A stretch of DNA of 64,000 nucleotides from Paracoccaceae bacterium (GTDB taxonomy: Bacteria; Pseudomonadota; Alphaproteobacteria; Rhodobacterales; Rhodobacteraceae). The notes below the pieces were generated by a model that was not told the DNA's origin, made no database searches, and was given only the letters and a program-made list of their open reading frames with translations. Shown here piece by piece: positions 38,549-47,140 of the stretch. Where the stretch lies: positions 92,046 through 156,045 of the forward strand of contig JABBAP010000042.1 in assembly GCA_018607905.1 (NCBI GenBank), in the 5' to 3' direction. Numbering within the stretch: position 1 is the first letter of the stretch; each line of letters opens with the position of its first letter. A program made the position numbers and the translations under genes.

Positions 38549-39937
38549 ATGGCAGACTACGACGTAATCATCATCGGAGGCGGCCCCGGCGGCTATGTCT
38601 GCGCAATTCGTTGCGCCCAGCTCGGTTTGAAAACCGCAGTAGTCGAGGGTCGCGAAACGCTCGGCGGCACGTGCCTGAACGTCGGTTGCATCCCGTCCAA
38701 AGCATTGCTGCATGCCTCTCACATGCTGCACGAAGCACAGCACAATTTCGCGGCAATGGGCCTCAAGGGCAAAACCCAATCCGTCGATTGGAAGCAGATG
38801 CTGACCTACAAGCAAGAAACCATCGACCAAAACACCGCGGGCGTCTCGTTCCTGTTAAAGAAAAACAAAGTCGATCACATCAAAGGCTGGGGCAAAATCA
38901 CAGCCAAAGGTGAAGTCACCGTAGGCAGCGACAAGCACACCGCCAAGAACATTGTAATCGCAACAGGCTCCGAACCCTCCGCCCTTAAAGGCGTTGAAGT
39001 GGACGAAAAAGTCGTCGTGACATCGACTGGCGCGTTGGAATTGAACAAAGTCCCCAAAACGCTCGCCGTTATCGGTGCAGGCGTCATCGGCCTGGAATTA
39101 GGCTCGGTTTACGCCCGTCTTGGTTCAGACGTTACAGTCATTGAATTCCTCGATCACATCACGCCTGGAATGGATTCAGAAACCGCCAAAGTGCTGCAAC
39201 GAACCCTTAAAAAACAGGGCTTGAAGTTTATCCTCAACGCTGCGGTTCAATCCGTTGAAGCCTCTAAAACCAAAGCGAAACTCACTTATGAGGACCGCAA
39301 GAAAAACGAGATCCATACAATGGACGCAGATGTTGTACTGGTCGCCACAGGTCGTCGTCCGTTCACAGATAACCTCGGTTTCACCGATTTGGGCGGTGAA
39401 ATGACAGAACGCGGCCAAGTGAAAACCGATGCCCATTGGAAAACCAATATCGATGGCATCTACGCCATCGGTGACGTGATCGAAGGCCCGATGTTGGCCC
39501 ATAAAGCCGAAGACGAAGGCATGGGCGTCGCAGAGGTACTGGCAGGCAATCATGGCCACGTGAACTACGGCGTTATCCCCGGCGTGATCTACACCACCCC
39601 CGAAGTCGCATCAGTGGGCAAAACCGAAGAACAGCTCAAAGAAGAAGGCGTTGATTATAAAATCGGTAAATTCTCGTTCAAGGGCAATGGCCGCGCCAAA
39701 GCAGTGCATCAAGGCGATGGTTTTGTAAAAATCCTTGCGGATAAAACAACGGACCGCATTCTTGGGTGCCATTTGATCGGTCCATCTGCAGGCGATTTGA
39801 TCCACGAAATCTGTGTCGCAATGGAATTTGGCGCCTCTGCTCAAGACGTCGCCATGACTTGCCACGCACATCCTACCTTCTCTGAAGCCATGCGCGAAGC
39901 TGCACTCGCCTGCGGCGGTGGCGCGATACACGCATGA
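38549..39937 (+). CDS. lpdA: Dihydrolipoyl dehydrogenase (E3)
   Basis: A 462-residue FAD flavoprotein that reoxidises the lipoyl groups of SucB. FAD-binding [17 protein letters not shown], redox-active [10 protein letters not shown] (Cys-x4-Cys), NAD-binding [17 protein letters not shown], and the C-terminal [15 protein letters not shown] with the His-Glu pair are all seen. AAAGGA is eight bases upstream of the ATG. It follows a 74-base gap, so an internal promoter is possible, and overlaps the next gene by four bases. Confidence 0.98.
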   Translation: MADYDVIIIGGGPGGYVCAIRCAQLGLKTAVVEGRETLGGTCLNVGCIPSKALLHASHMLHEAQHNFAAMGLKGKTQSVDWKQMLTYKQETIDQNTAGVSFLLKKNKVDHIKGWGKITAKGEVTVGSDKHTAKNIVIATGSEPSALKGVEVDEKVVVTSTGALELNKVPKTLAVIGAGVIGLELGSVYARLGSDVTVIEFLDHITPGMDSETAKVLQRTLKKQGLKFILNAAVQSVEASKTKAKLTYEDRKKNEIHTMDADVVLVATGRRPFTDNLGFTDLGGEMTERGQVKTDAHWKTNIDGIYAIGDVIEGPMLAHKAEDEGMGVAEVLAGNHGHVNYGVIPGVIYTTPEVASVGKTEEQLKEEGVDYKIGKFSFKGNGRAKAVHQGDGFVKILADKTTDRILGCHLIGPSAGDLIHEICVAMEFGASAQDVAMTCHAHPTFSEAMREAALACGGGAIHA

Positions 39938-40740
39938 TCCAAAACTCCCGCCGCGCCACCGCAATTGTGCGGCGCGGTGTCGCCACCTTGGCTTGCGTCG
40001 CCCTCATTGCAGGATGGGCCATGTTGTCGCCCCCTACCTCCCTTGAAAAAGGCACGTTTGGCCCATTTGAACGCGCGCTCAACACAACCCAATACGGCTA
40101 TCAAATTTTACCCGACCCAACCGAACTTGCCCCCACGCAATACGTTGAACGATTCGAGGTCCGCAGTGGCGATTGTGGCACCAATGGCGCGTGGAGCGAT
40201 TGCAGCAACGACCGCGAACGCTCTGAACTGTCCCAAACGATAAAGGAATTAGGCGAAGGCGACACAGCTTGGTACGGCTGGTCGGTCTATTTCCCTCCAG
40301 ATTTTCCGGATATTTCACCCACAAAAACCACAATCGCGCAATTTCATCAAAGAAACGAAGATGGACGCATAGCCAAACCCGTTTGGATGTTTCAACACAG
40401 TAACGGCGCTCTGTACCTCGACGATCAAACCACGGGGCGCAGCACCCGCCGCATCCCTTTGATCCCCGCCAGCGACCTTCGGGCGAACTGGCACAACATC
40501 AAAGTTAAAGTGCGTTGGGCAAAGGACGAATCAGGCCGGCTCAATATTTGGATCAATGGAGCTCAGGTGTTTGAGTACCAGGGCCCCACAATGAACGCGA
40601 AAAAGGTGTATTTCAGATATGGGCTCTATCGCAGCTTCATCTCTCGGTACAAAACAGCAGAAAATTCCGACATTGTGCCGACCCAAATCGCCCTATTTGC
40701 CAACGTGAACCGCGCCAAAACCCGCAGAGGTCTGAACTAA
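39934..40740 (+). CDS. Predicted exported polysaccharide lyase (heparin lyase I-like fold)
   Basis: A 268-residue protein with an N-terminal signal-anchor (about residues 15-33) and a jelly-roll domain. Motifs such as [36 protein letters not shown], and [27 protein letters not shown] match the concanavalin-like polysaccharide-lyase group around heparin lyase I. The polymer cut is unknown; active-site assignment by eye is not safe. Translationally coupled to lpd by ATGA and to the following TSUP gene by a one-base overlap. Confidence 0.75.
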   Translation: MIQNSRRATAIVRRGVATLACVALIAGWAMLSPPTSLEKGTFGPFERALNTTQYGYQILPDPTELAPTQYVERFEVRSGDCGTNGAWSDCSNDRERSELSQTIKELGEGDTAWYGWSVYFPPDFPDISPTKTTIAQFHQRNEDGRIAKPVWMFQHSNGALYLDDQTTGRSTRRIPLIPASDLRANWHNIKVKVRWAKDESGRLNIWINGAQVFEYQGPTMNAKKVYFRYGLYRSFISRYKTAENSDIVPTQIALFANVNRAKTRRGLN

Positions 40741-41471
40741 TGGAACTGTTTCTTCTGGCTGCTGGCGCGCTTGCTGGTGGGTTCATTAACGGGTTAACGG
40801 GTTTTGGATTCGCCCTGATGTCCGCTGGCTTCTGGCTTCTTATCCTGCCGCCGACATCGGTGGTTCCCTTGATGGCTGTCTGCATGACCGCCAGCCAATT
40901 GATGACCTTGCCCCGCATCTGGCGCATGATTGATGCCAAACGCGCAGTGCCCCTTACGCTTGGCGGGTTGATCGGCGTTCCAATTGGCATTCTCATTCTG
41001 CCTCTCATCCCGCTCCCACTGTTCAAACTTTTCGTAGCGGGCCTGATCGTGCTCAACCTCACCTATGTTTTAACGCTGCAATCGCGTTTCTCTTTGCCGC
41101 GCAGCGCGGAACGCTTCCACGTCATTGCTGGCTTCATCGGCGGAATATTCGGCGGTATCTCCGCGCTTTCAGGCGTGGTCACAACCATCTGGTCAGGCCT
41201 GTTTGGTTGGTCGAAACAAGAAAAACGCGGCGTATTCCAGGCCTTTAACCTCTCGATGGGGCTCTTATCAATGATCCTGTTTGCCTACTGGGGCTACCTG
41301 GACAAACAGTTCTTTTACACCGCCGCCGTCGCCATCCCGCTAACGCTTGTCGCCGCCAGCATCGGCGTGCGCGTGTTTGAACGCATGGGCAACGCTGGCT
41401 TCAGCAAACTTATCAACATTCTGCTGGCAATTTCTGCCCTAAATCTCGTGATTTCCGTTCTCTCTGGATAA
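40740..41471 (+). CDS. TSUP (TauE/SafE) family membrane transporter, second copy
   Basis: A 243-residue protein with about eight helices and the TSUP repeat motifs GFINGLTGFGFALMSAGF and GFIGGIFGGISALSGVVTTIW. It is a different subgroup from the copy at 14344 by the look of these motifs. Starts inside the stop codon of the lyase-like gene, so it is the last gene of the co-directional block. Anion substrate unknown. Confidence 0.88.
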   Translation: MELFLLAAGALAGGFINGLTGFGFALMSAGFWLLILPPTSVVPLMAVCMTASQLMTLPRIWRMIDAKRAVPLTLGGLIGVPIGILILPLIPLPLFKLFVAGLIVLNLTYVLTLQSRFSLPRSAERFHVIAGFIGGIFGGISALSGVVTTIWSGLFGWSKQEKRGVFQAFNLSMGLLSMILFAYWGYLDKQFFYTAAVAIPLTLVAASIGVRVFERMGNAGFSKLINILLAISALNLVISVLSG

Positions 41472-41548
41472 ACGCGCACCCTTGCACTTATTCCAAGCCA
41501 GCGTAGGCTGCGCGTGAGTATTCCATTACCAAGCCCAGAGCCCACACC

Positions 41549-42520
41549 ATGTCTAAAATGCCAACCTCGGTTTATCGCTACATCTTTCAACGATCAAAAT
41601 GGCAGCAGGTCGTGGTGATTACCCTTACCATCGCGCTCCTTCCGCTGGCGCCAGTGCCCCTCGAGCTTCAACGTCGTTTGCTTGATGACGCGGTCGCCAA
41701 CAAAGACCTCGACCTACTCTTTAAACTTGGCTTGTTTTACCTTGCTGCGATGTTGCTGTCTGCCGCGCTTAAATTTGCGATGCGGGCCCAACGCGAGCTG
41801 ATCTCTGCCAATATTGTGCGTAAATTGCGCCGCTCGGTTTTTTTGGCGATCTACACCAACGCACCCAAAGAACGCGAAGACCTTACGAATGAGGTCAATG
41901 AGGGCGCGGTCGTTTCGATGATGGGATCGGAGGTCGAAAAGCTCGGCGGTTTCGCAGGTTCTGCTATTTCGGGTCCGCTTTTTGAACTTGGCACTCTAAC
42001 TGTAGTGCTAGGCTATATGTTTTGGGTTGAACCGCTTGTTGCTTCCATCGCGCTTGCGCTCTATTCGCCCCAACTTGTCATTGTGCCGATCTTTCAGGCC
42101 CGCATGAACCGCCTTGCGCAAACCAAAGCACTTAAAATGCGCGAGTTGGGCAATATGATCGTAGACACACCCGAGGACGATCTTTTGCGTTCTGAGCCAC
42201 CTCAAAAATTCAATGATCTCGTCGAGAAAATCCTGACGCTGCGCACCAAATTCATCCTCACGAAAAACGTTATGAAAACGATCAACAACCTACTGATCGC
42301 GCTCGGCCCGTTTGGCGTTATTTCTTATGGCGGCTACCTCGTGATCCAAGGTGACATCGAAGTCGGCGTGATCCTCGCTTTCGTTTCAGGACTAGAACGG
42401 CTCGGCAGCCCGCTGCGCGAATTGGTCGGCTCCTACAGCCAAATCACCGATGCCCGCATGCGCTATGCGACCCTGCTTGAGGGGTTTCCCGAAAAATACG
42501 ACGACGGTTTAAACGCGTAA
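41549..42520 (+). CDS. Stand-alone ABC-transporter membrane domain without ATPase
   Basis: A 323-residue protein that has the six-helix ABC exporter membrane fold only. VPLELQRRLLDDAVANKDLDLLF, AMRAQRELISANIVRKLRRSVFLAIY and QGDIEVGVILAFVSGLERLGSPLRELV are typical of such domains up to the point where a linker to the ATPase would begin. The frame then stops and the GntR gene ends three bases later on the other strand, so no ATPase remnant is present. It may pair with a separate ATPase, or be a truncated exporter kept for another role. Confidence 0.82.
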   Translation: MSKMPTSVYRYIFQRSKWQQVVVITLTIALLPLAPVPLELQRRLLDDAVANKDLDLLFKLGLFYLAAMLLSAALKFAMRAQRELISANIVRKLRRSVFLAIYTNAPKEREDLTNEVNEGAVVSMMGSEVEKLGGFAGSAISGPLFELGTLTVVLGYMFWVEPLVASIALALYSPQLVIVPIFQARMNRLAQTKALKMRELGNMIVDTPEDDLLRSEPPQKFNDLVEKILTLRTKFILTKNVMKTINNLLIALGPFGVISYGGYLVIQGDIEVGVILAFVSGLERLGSPLRELVGSYSQITDARMRYATLLEGFPEKYDDGLNA

Positions 42521-42523
42521 CCT

Positions 42524-43180
42524 CTAGGTTCCCAACATCCGCAAGCCTTGGGTCACATCTGCCCGTATCGCCAGCTTCAACCCTGGTTCATCCCCTGCCC
42601 GCAGCGCCGCAATCGCCGTGCGGTGATTGCCCGCGGCATTGGGCCGTTGCAAGCGGGCATACAGCGCCGACATGGTTGGCCCCATTTGCAACCACACTGT
42701 CTCGACCATTGCCAACATCGCAGGGGCTTGGGCTCGCAAATACAGCGTACGGTGAAACTCCAGATTGGCGCGAATGTAGCCAACCGCATCTTTCTTCACG
42801 ATGGCCTCCTCAACCGTCGTGTTGATGTTGTGCAGCCGTTCAATCAACGCCATGTGCGCACGAGGTTGCGCCCGTGATGCCAACTCAGGCTCCAGCAACG
42901 CCCGAATAGACGCCAGTTCCTCGATCCGCTCTGTACTCAGCAACGGCGCAGTCACACGCCCCGTCTTTGACATCGAAAGAGCGCCCTCCGCTGTTAGCCG
43001 TCGAACCGCCTCGCGTGCGGGTGTCATAGAAACATCAAACTCGCCTGCAATTCCACGAATGGTCATTGCTTGCCCTGGAATAATTTCACCGTGCATGATT
43101 TGCGCGCGCAACGCACGAAACACCCGTTCATGTGTCGGGCCGGTGGGTTCAGTTGACGGGATACGTTCTGGATTGATCAT
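42524..43180 (-). CDS. GntR-family transcription regulator, FCD subfamily
   Basis: A 218-residue regulator. The N-terminal winged helix (residues about 15-80) contains LRAQIMHGEIIPGQAMTIRG and SMTPAREAVRRLTAEG, the recognition helix. The C-terminal FCD ligand domain carries FHRTLYLRA and GNHRTAIAALRAGD with the His residues that bind metal and usually a carboxylate ligand. A perfect TGTGATCACA sits 8-17 bases before its start codon, consistent with autoregulation, and the same sequence occurs twice before sucC. A TCA-cycle acid as ligand is inference. Confidence 0.93.
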   Translation of the reverse strand: MINPERIPSTEPTGPTHERVFRALRAQIMHGEIIPGQAMTIRGIAGEFDVSMTPAREAVRRLTAEGALSMSKTGRVTAPLLSTERIEELASIRALLEPELASRAQPRAHMALIERLHNINTTVEEAIVKKDAVGYIRANLEFHRTLYLRAQAPAMLAMVETVWLQMGPTMSALYARLQRPNAAGNHRTAIAALRAGDEPGLKLAIRADVTQGLRMLGT

Positions 43181-43187
43181 GCACTTT

Positions 43188-43197
43188 TGTGATCACA
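43188..43197. promoter_or_regulatory. TGTGATCACA palindrome before the GntR gene
   Basis: Identical to both sucC-upstream palindromes. It sits between the GntR start codon (43180) and the convergent-end region of the metallopeptidase gene. So close to the start it would block transcription or translation initiation, as expected for an autorepressor. Confidence 0.72.
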
Positions 43198-43216
43198 CTG
43201 ACGCGGCAAGTCAACT

Positions 43217-43903
43217 TTAAAACTGGAACCGATGCAGTTCAGCGCCATGCTTTTTCAACCAACCGCGTTGGGCCTTATAATCAGGAAAAATCGCCGCCAC
43301 TTGGCGCCAATACGCATCCGAATGATTCATCTCGACCAAATGGCAGACCTCATGGGCGGCTACATATTCCTGCACGGCGCGGGGCGCCATCACCAACCGC
43401 CATGAATACATTAAATGACCATCACTGGTACAAGATCCCCAACGGCTCCGCGTATCGCGAATTGTGATCCGTGAAAAAGACCGCCCCACTAATTTTGCGT
43501 ACCGTTCCGATGCCTCCGCCAAACGATCCCGCGCGAGTGTTTTATAAAACGCCCGCAGCTTGGCGGGCACCTGCGCTGCTTTACCTGGTACATAAAACAC
43601 GCCCGCATCAAAACGCACGCCACGCCCTGCCCCCAAAGTGATCGGCGCCGCAACGCCATCCAGCAAAACAGAGCCACCAAACGCAGGTACAATTTGATCT
43701 GGCCGCTTGTCCAAATGCTTGCGCAACCACCCATCGTGATCTTGCGCAAACGCCGCTGCATCGCGCAATGCGGCCCGTTTTGGCATCGTCAGACTCACCG
43801 CCCCATCCACATTTGAAATCCGCAAAGAAAACCGCCGCGCACGCGCCGATTTCTTTAACGTGACCACAATCGGAGGGTCGCCAATTTCAAGGGTTTCTGC
43901 CAT
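43217..43903 (-). CDS. YgjP-like zinc metallopeptidase (DUF45/SprT-like)
   Basis: A 228-residue protein. The zinc motif HEVCHLVEMNHSDAYW gives HExxH plus a downstream His; RDTRSRWGSCTSDGHLMYSWRLVMAPR precedes it and is the YgjP family signature. The N-terminal half is a beta domain of the same family. Physiological substrate is not established. Its start is 142 bases from the divergent FYDLN-acid gene. It runs toward the GntR gene on the same strand, 36 bases upstream of it. Confidence 0.92.
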   Translation of the reverse strand: MAETLEIGDPPIVVTLKKSARARRFSLRISNVDGAVSLTMPKRAALRDAAAFAQDHDGWLRKHLDKRPDQIVPAFGGSVLLDGVAAPITLGAGRGVRFDAGVFYVPGKAAQVPAKLRAFYKTLARDRLAEASERYAKLVGRSFSRITIRDTRSRWGSCTSDGHLMYSWRLVMAPRAVQEYVAAHEVCHLVEMNHSDAYWRQVAAIFPDYKAQRGWLKKHGAELHRFQF

Positions 43904-44045
43904 GCCCGCATCCTTACCTCAGTGCATAAAAGTGGCAATACAAAACGACTTGTCGCAAAAAATCCCATTCAACCTTTGACAAGCCTCTCAGCCTGTGGCA
44001 GTTGGCGGCGATACGCGATAAATAAGTCAACCCAAGGGGTTCTCA

Positions 44046-44387
44046 ATGCCAAAAGAAGAATGGGGTGTGAAACGTGTCTGCCCTGAAACAGGCAAACGTT
44101 TTTACGATCTAGGCAACGATCCAGTCGTTAGCCCATACACGGGTAAAGAATACCCACTGTCACAGTTTGTGTCTGACAAGTCGAAAACCTCGATGGCCGA
44201 CAAAGAAGACAAATCTGCGATCAAGAAAGCCACCGAAGCTGAAGACGGTGACGATCTCGACGTGCTTGCGGATGACGACGATGACGCAGATGTGGATCTC
44301 GGTGATGACGTGCTGGACGATGACGACGACGACACAGTGCCGCTCGAAGAAATCGCAGATGTTGCTGCGCCTGAAGACGATAGCTAA
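44046..44387 (+). CDS. FYDLN-acid family protein (TIGR02300)
   Basis: A 113-residue protein. The first 40 residues are the conserved domain EEWGVKRVCPETGKRFYDLG-NDPVVSPYTGKEYPL, with a Cys that could belong to a half zinc ribbon. The remainder is very acidic, with long Asp runs (residues about 70-100). The family is nearly restricted to alphaproteobacteria and has no known function. AAGGGG lies six bases before the ATG. TTGACA near 43977 may be a -35 element, but I see no good -10. Confidence 0.92.
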   Translation: MPKEEWGVKRVCPETGKRFYDLGNDPVVSPYTGKEYPLSQFVSDKSKTSMADKEDKSAIKKATEAEDGDDLDVLADDDDDADVDLGDDVLDDDDDDTVPLEEIADVAAPEDDS

Positions 44388-44433
44388 ATCTCTGGATTTT
44401 CTGCTTGCAACAGCAAGCGGGACTTCCTAAATA

Positions 44434-44474
44434 CCACCCGTGCTCAATGCACGACCACCCGTGCTTAACTGCAC
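44434..44474. repeat. Tandem CCACCCGTGC..GCAC repeat before tRNA-Ala
   Basis: Copy 1 (44434-44452) and copy 2 (44455-44474) share CCACCCGTGCTYAA and end in TGCAC. Each contains a small hairpin: GTGC-five bases-GCAC and GTGC-six bases-GCAC. Copy 2 ends three bases before the tRNA. This may be part of the tRNA promoter or leader. Confidence 0.6.
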
Positions 44475-44477
44475 AAT

Positions 44478-44553
44478 GGGGCCTTAGCTCAGCTGGGAGA
44501 GCGCTTCGCTGGCAGCGAAGAGGTCAGGAGTTCGATCCTCCTAGGCTCCACCA
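44478..44553 (+). tRNA. tRNA-Ala (anticodon GGC)
   Basis: A 76-base cloverleaf with encoded CCA. The acceptor stem GGGGCCT pairs with AGGCTCC and contains the G3-U70 wobble pair that identifies alanine tRNAs. The anticodon stem CTTCG/CGAAG encloses CTGGCAG, anticodon GGC, which reads GCC and GCU codons. The D and T arms (GGTTCGATCC-type TTCGATC loop) are normal. Confidence 0.97.
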
Positions 44554-44600
44554 AAACCTTCCATTTCCGATAGCGTTACGCCCAACCTATGGAGCCCCCG

Positions 44601-45542
44601 ATGACCGTCACCCACCTTATCACCCACTCTGGTGGCTTTCATGCGGATGAATTGCTGTCTTCGGCCGTGCTTACGCGCTTGTTTCCAAACGCAAAGTTGC
44701 TCCGCACTCGGGATCGCGATTGGATCACACCCGCCCCCCATAAAATTATTTATGATGTTGGCGGTGCCTATGATCGTGATGCGCAAATTTTTGATCACCA
44801 CCAACGCCCTGGCCCGCTGCGTGACGACGATCAACCGTTCAGCTCATTTGGGTTGATCTGGGCACAGTATGGTCGTGAATATCTGGCCGACATGAACGTG
44901 CCAAGCGATGACATCGAGGTTATTCATACAAAGTTTGACACGAAATTTGTGCTGCCGATTGATTTGCTGGATAACGGCGCGATGGAACCCTCTGTTGCTG
45001 GCCCGTTATCGAGCCTGACTTTACCGTCCCTGCTGGGCAGCCTCAAACCTGTGTTCGACGACCCATCGCCCACTGCAAATGATGACGCATTTTTCACCGC
45101 GCTACCAATCGCGGCGGCCTTTGTTCAGGCCCAAATTCGCAACCTAACCGCCAAGGCGCGGGCCCATAACATCGTTCTTAGAGCAATCACCGATGCAGGC
45201 GCATCGCCGATTTTGGAGCTGCCAATGGGCATGCCGTTCGGCGCTGCCCTTGATCAAACCGACTCCGATCATATCCTGTTCATGATCACGCCGCGCGGTG
45301 AGGAATGGACTCTCAACGGTATCAAATTATCCAACGACACATTCGAGCAACGCGCCGATCTGCCGGCAGCATGGGCAGGCTTGTCAGACACCGATCTAGA
45401 GCATGCAAGTGGGGTCAAAGGCGCAAAATTTTGCCACAACGCCCGCTTTATTGCCGTTGCCGATACCCGCGAAGCGATTCTAAAAATGGCTGAGTTGGGC
45501 GTCAAAGGCTTGGAACCCGATGTAAAGCGTCTCGGCGGTTAG
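44601..45542 (+). CDS. MYG1-family metal-dependent phosphohydrolase
   Basis: A 313-residue protein. The ATG at 44601 has GGAG six bases upstream. The N-terminus carries THSGGFHADELLSSAVL, then DRDAQIFDHHQ, the DHH-like metal motif of the UPF0160/MYG1 family, and the C-terminus has SGVKGAKFCHNARFIAVADTREA. The human homologue is a 3'-5' RNA exonuclease; a bacterial role is unproven. It is convergent with the monooxygenase gene, stops overlapping by four bases. Confidence 0.92.
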   Translation: MTVTHLITHSGGFHADELLSSAVLTRLFPNAKLLRTRDRDWITPAPHKIIYDVGGAYDRDAQIFDHHQRPGPLRDDDQPFSSFGLIWAQYGREYLADMNVPSDDIEVIHTKFDTKFVLPIDLLDNGAMEPSVAGPLSSLTLPSLLGSLKPVFDDPSPTANDDAFFTALPIAAAFVQAQIRNLTAKARAHNIVLRAITDAGASPILELPMGMPFGAALDQTDSDHILFMITPRGEEWTLNGIKLSNDTFEQRADLPAAWAGLSDTDLEHASGVKGAKFCHNARFIAVADTREAILKMAELGVKGLEPDVKRLGG

Positions 45543-47041
45543 GCAGACCGCGTCTTTGCCCGTTCAAAAACCAGCGTGCCATCCTCCAGATCAGCGGCGG
45601 GTAAATCCACACGGTCGCGGTAATAATCCTGCGTCATGATCCACGGCTGCTTGTTCCCTTGGCGCGGCATGATATCCAAACTGCGCATCACGTAGCCGGC
45701 ATTAAAGTTCTCTGGATCAATCCACGGCCCCTGAGCCATATCGCCGTCTTCATCGCGCAATTGCGGCGTCACCGCGTGAATATCCATTGTTTCCATAAAT
45801 TCCAGCAATCGGCACACATACGCAGATACCAGCCCTGCCCGCATCGTCCAACTGGATCGGAAATACCCAAACACATTCGCCAAATTGGGCAGGCCCGAGA
45901 ACATTACCCCGCGATGGGTGAATGTTTTGGCCGGATCAACGACGCTGCCATCTACTTTCAAAACCACATCCCCAAACATCGTCAGGTTCAACCCAGTGGC
46001 CGAAACGATGATATCCGCATCCAATACCTTGCCAGATTTTAATACCAAGCCTGTCGCTGTAAATCGTTCAATCTCATCCGTCACCACATCCACGAACCCA
46101 TCGCGAATGGCCGTGAACAAATCCCCATCAGGGATACGCGCCACCCGCTGTTTCCACGGCGCGTAACTTGGGGTGAAATGCGTTTCGACATCGTAATCAT
46201 CGCCCAAATGCGTACGCGCGACGCCAACCAACTCAGCGGCCACCACATCTGGTTCAACTTTCGTGCGCTCTACAAAGACTTCGCTTTCGTGCAGGAAACG
46301 CCGACGCATAATCTCGTGATACCATTCTTTGGGCAAATCCAGCGCGTTCAACGTCTCGGTAAACTCATCAATCTGCGGACGCGCCATGTAATAGGTCGGC
46401 GACCGCTGCAGCATCGTTAACGCCGCCGCCTTCCCTGCCAACGCAGGCAATATCGTCGCGGCCGTCGCACCAGACCCGATCAGCACAACTTTCTTACCCT
46501 CGGTCTTTAATCCTTCGGGCCAGCATTGGGGATGCACCAACGTACCGATAAAATCATCCATCCCCGCCCAATGCGGCGTGTAGCCCTTGGCATGATTGTA
46601 ATACCCCGCGCAGGTCCACAAAAAACCACAGGTTAGCGTTTGCACATTGCCAGCGCCGTCCTCAACCTCCACACGCCAGACACAGCTGTCACTACACCAA
46701 TCCGCCTGCAAAACCTTGTGATCAAACTTTATCTTTTCGCGCGCGCCGATCTCATCAACGGCCTCTTCCAGATAGGCCAAAATCTCTGCTGCCGTGGCCA
46801 CTGGCACGCCCATCCACGGCTTCCATGCAAACCCAAAGGTAAACAAATCGCTATCAGATCGAATGCCAGGGAATTTATGCGTCCTCCACGTTCCACCAAT
46901 TTCAGATTTACTCTCTAGAATGGCATAACTGGTGCCTGGGCGCAGCGTATTCAGGTGATGCGCCGCATCAATCCCCGAAATTCCCGCGCCAATAATCAAC
47001 ACATCAAAATGTGCAGCGGGTGTCTCTTTGCAATGTTCCAT
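45539..47041 (-). CDS. Baeyer-Villiger-type flavin monooxygenase
   Basis: A 500-residue FAD- and NADPH-dependent enzyme that would insert oxygen into ketones. The FAD motif GAGISGIDAAHHL is near residue 18 and the NADPH motif GSGATAATILPALA near 187. Between them FIGTLVHPQCWP, about residues 163-174, matches the Baeyer-Villiger fingerprint FxGxxxHxxxWP exactly. GGGAGG lies before the ATG at 47041; an in-frame start 21 bases earlier is less likely. Related proteins also oxidise heteroatoms. Substrate unknown; no regulator or partner next to it. Confidence 0.92.
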   Translation of the reverse strand: MEHCKETPAAHFDVLIIGAGISGIDAAHHLNTLRPGTSYAILESKSEIGGTWRTHKFPGIRSDSDLFTFGFAWKPWMGVPVATAAEILAYLEEAVDEIGAREKIKFDHKVLQADWCSDSCVWRVEVEDGAGNVQTLTCGFLWTCAGYYNHAKGYTPHWAGMDDFIGTLVHPQCWPEGLKTEGKKVVLIGSGATAATILPALAGKAAALTMLQRSPTYYMARPQIDEFTETLNALDLPKEWYHEIMRRRFLHESEVFVERTKVEPDVVAAELVGVARTHLGDDYDVETHFTPSYAPWKQRVARIPDGDLFTAIRDGFVDVVTDEIERFTATGLVLKSGKVLDADIIVSATGLNLTMFGDVVLKVDGSVVDPAKTFTHRGVMFSGLPNLANVFGYFRSSWTMRAGLVSAYVCRLLEFMETMDIHAVTPQLRDEDGDMAQGPWIDPENFNAGYVMRSLDIMPRQGNKQPWIMTQDYYRDRVDLPAADLEDGTLVFERAKTRSA

Positions 47042-47140
47042 AGCCAGCCTCCCAGACGCCATTCCAAAGCCTACAATCGCCCCGCGCCTTTTGCCAATAC
47101 CTTAGGAAAACAACGGAACGTCACAACTTGTGTGCCGCCG

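Noticed and set aside
44102..44335. Serine-rich open frame on the minus strand
   Set aside because: It is the antisense shadow of the Asp/Glu-rich tail of the FYDLN-acid gene.
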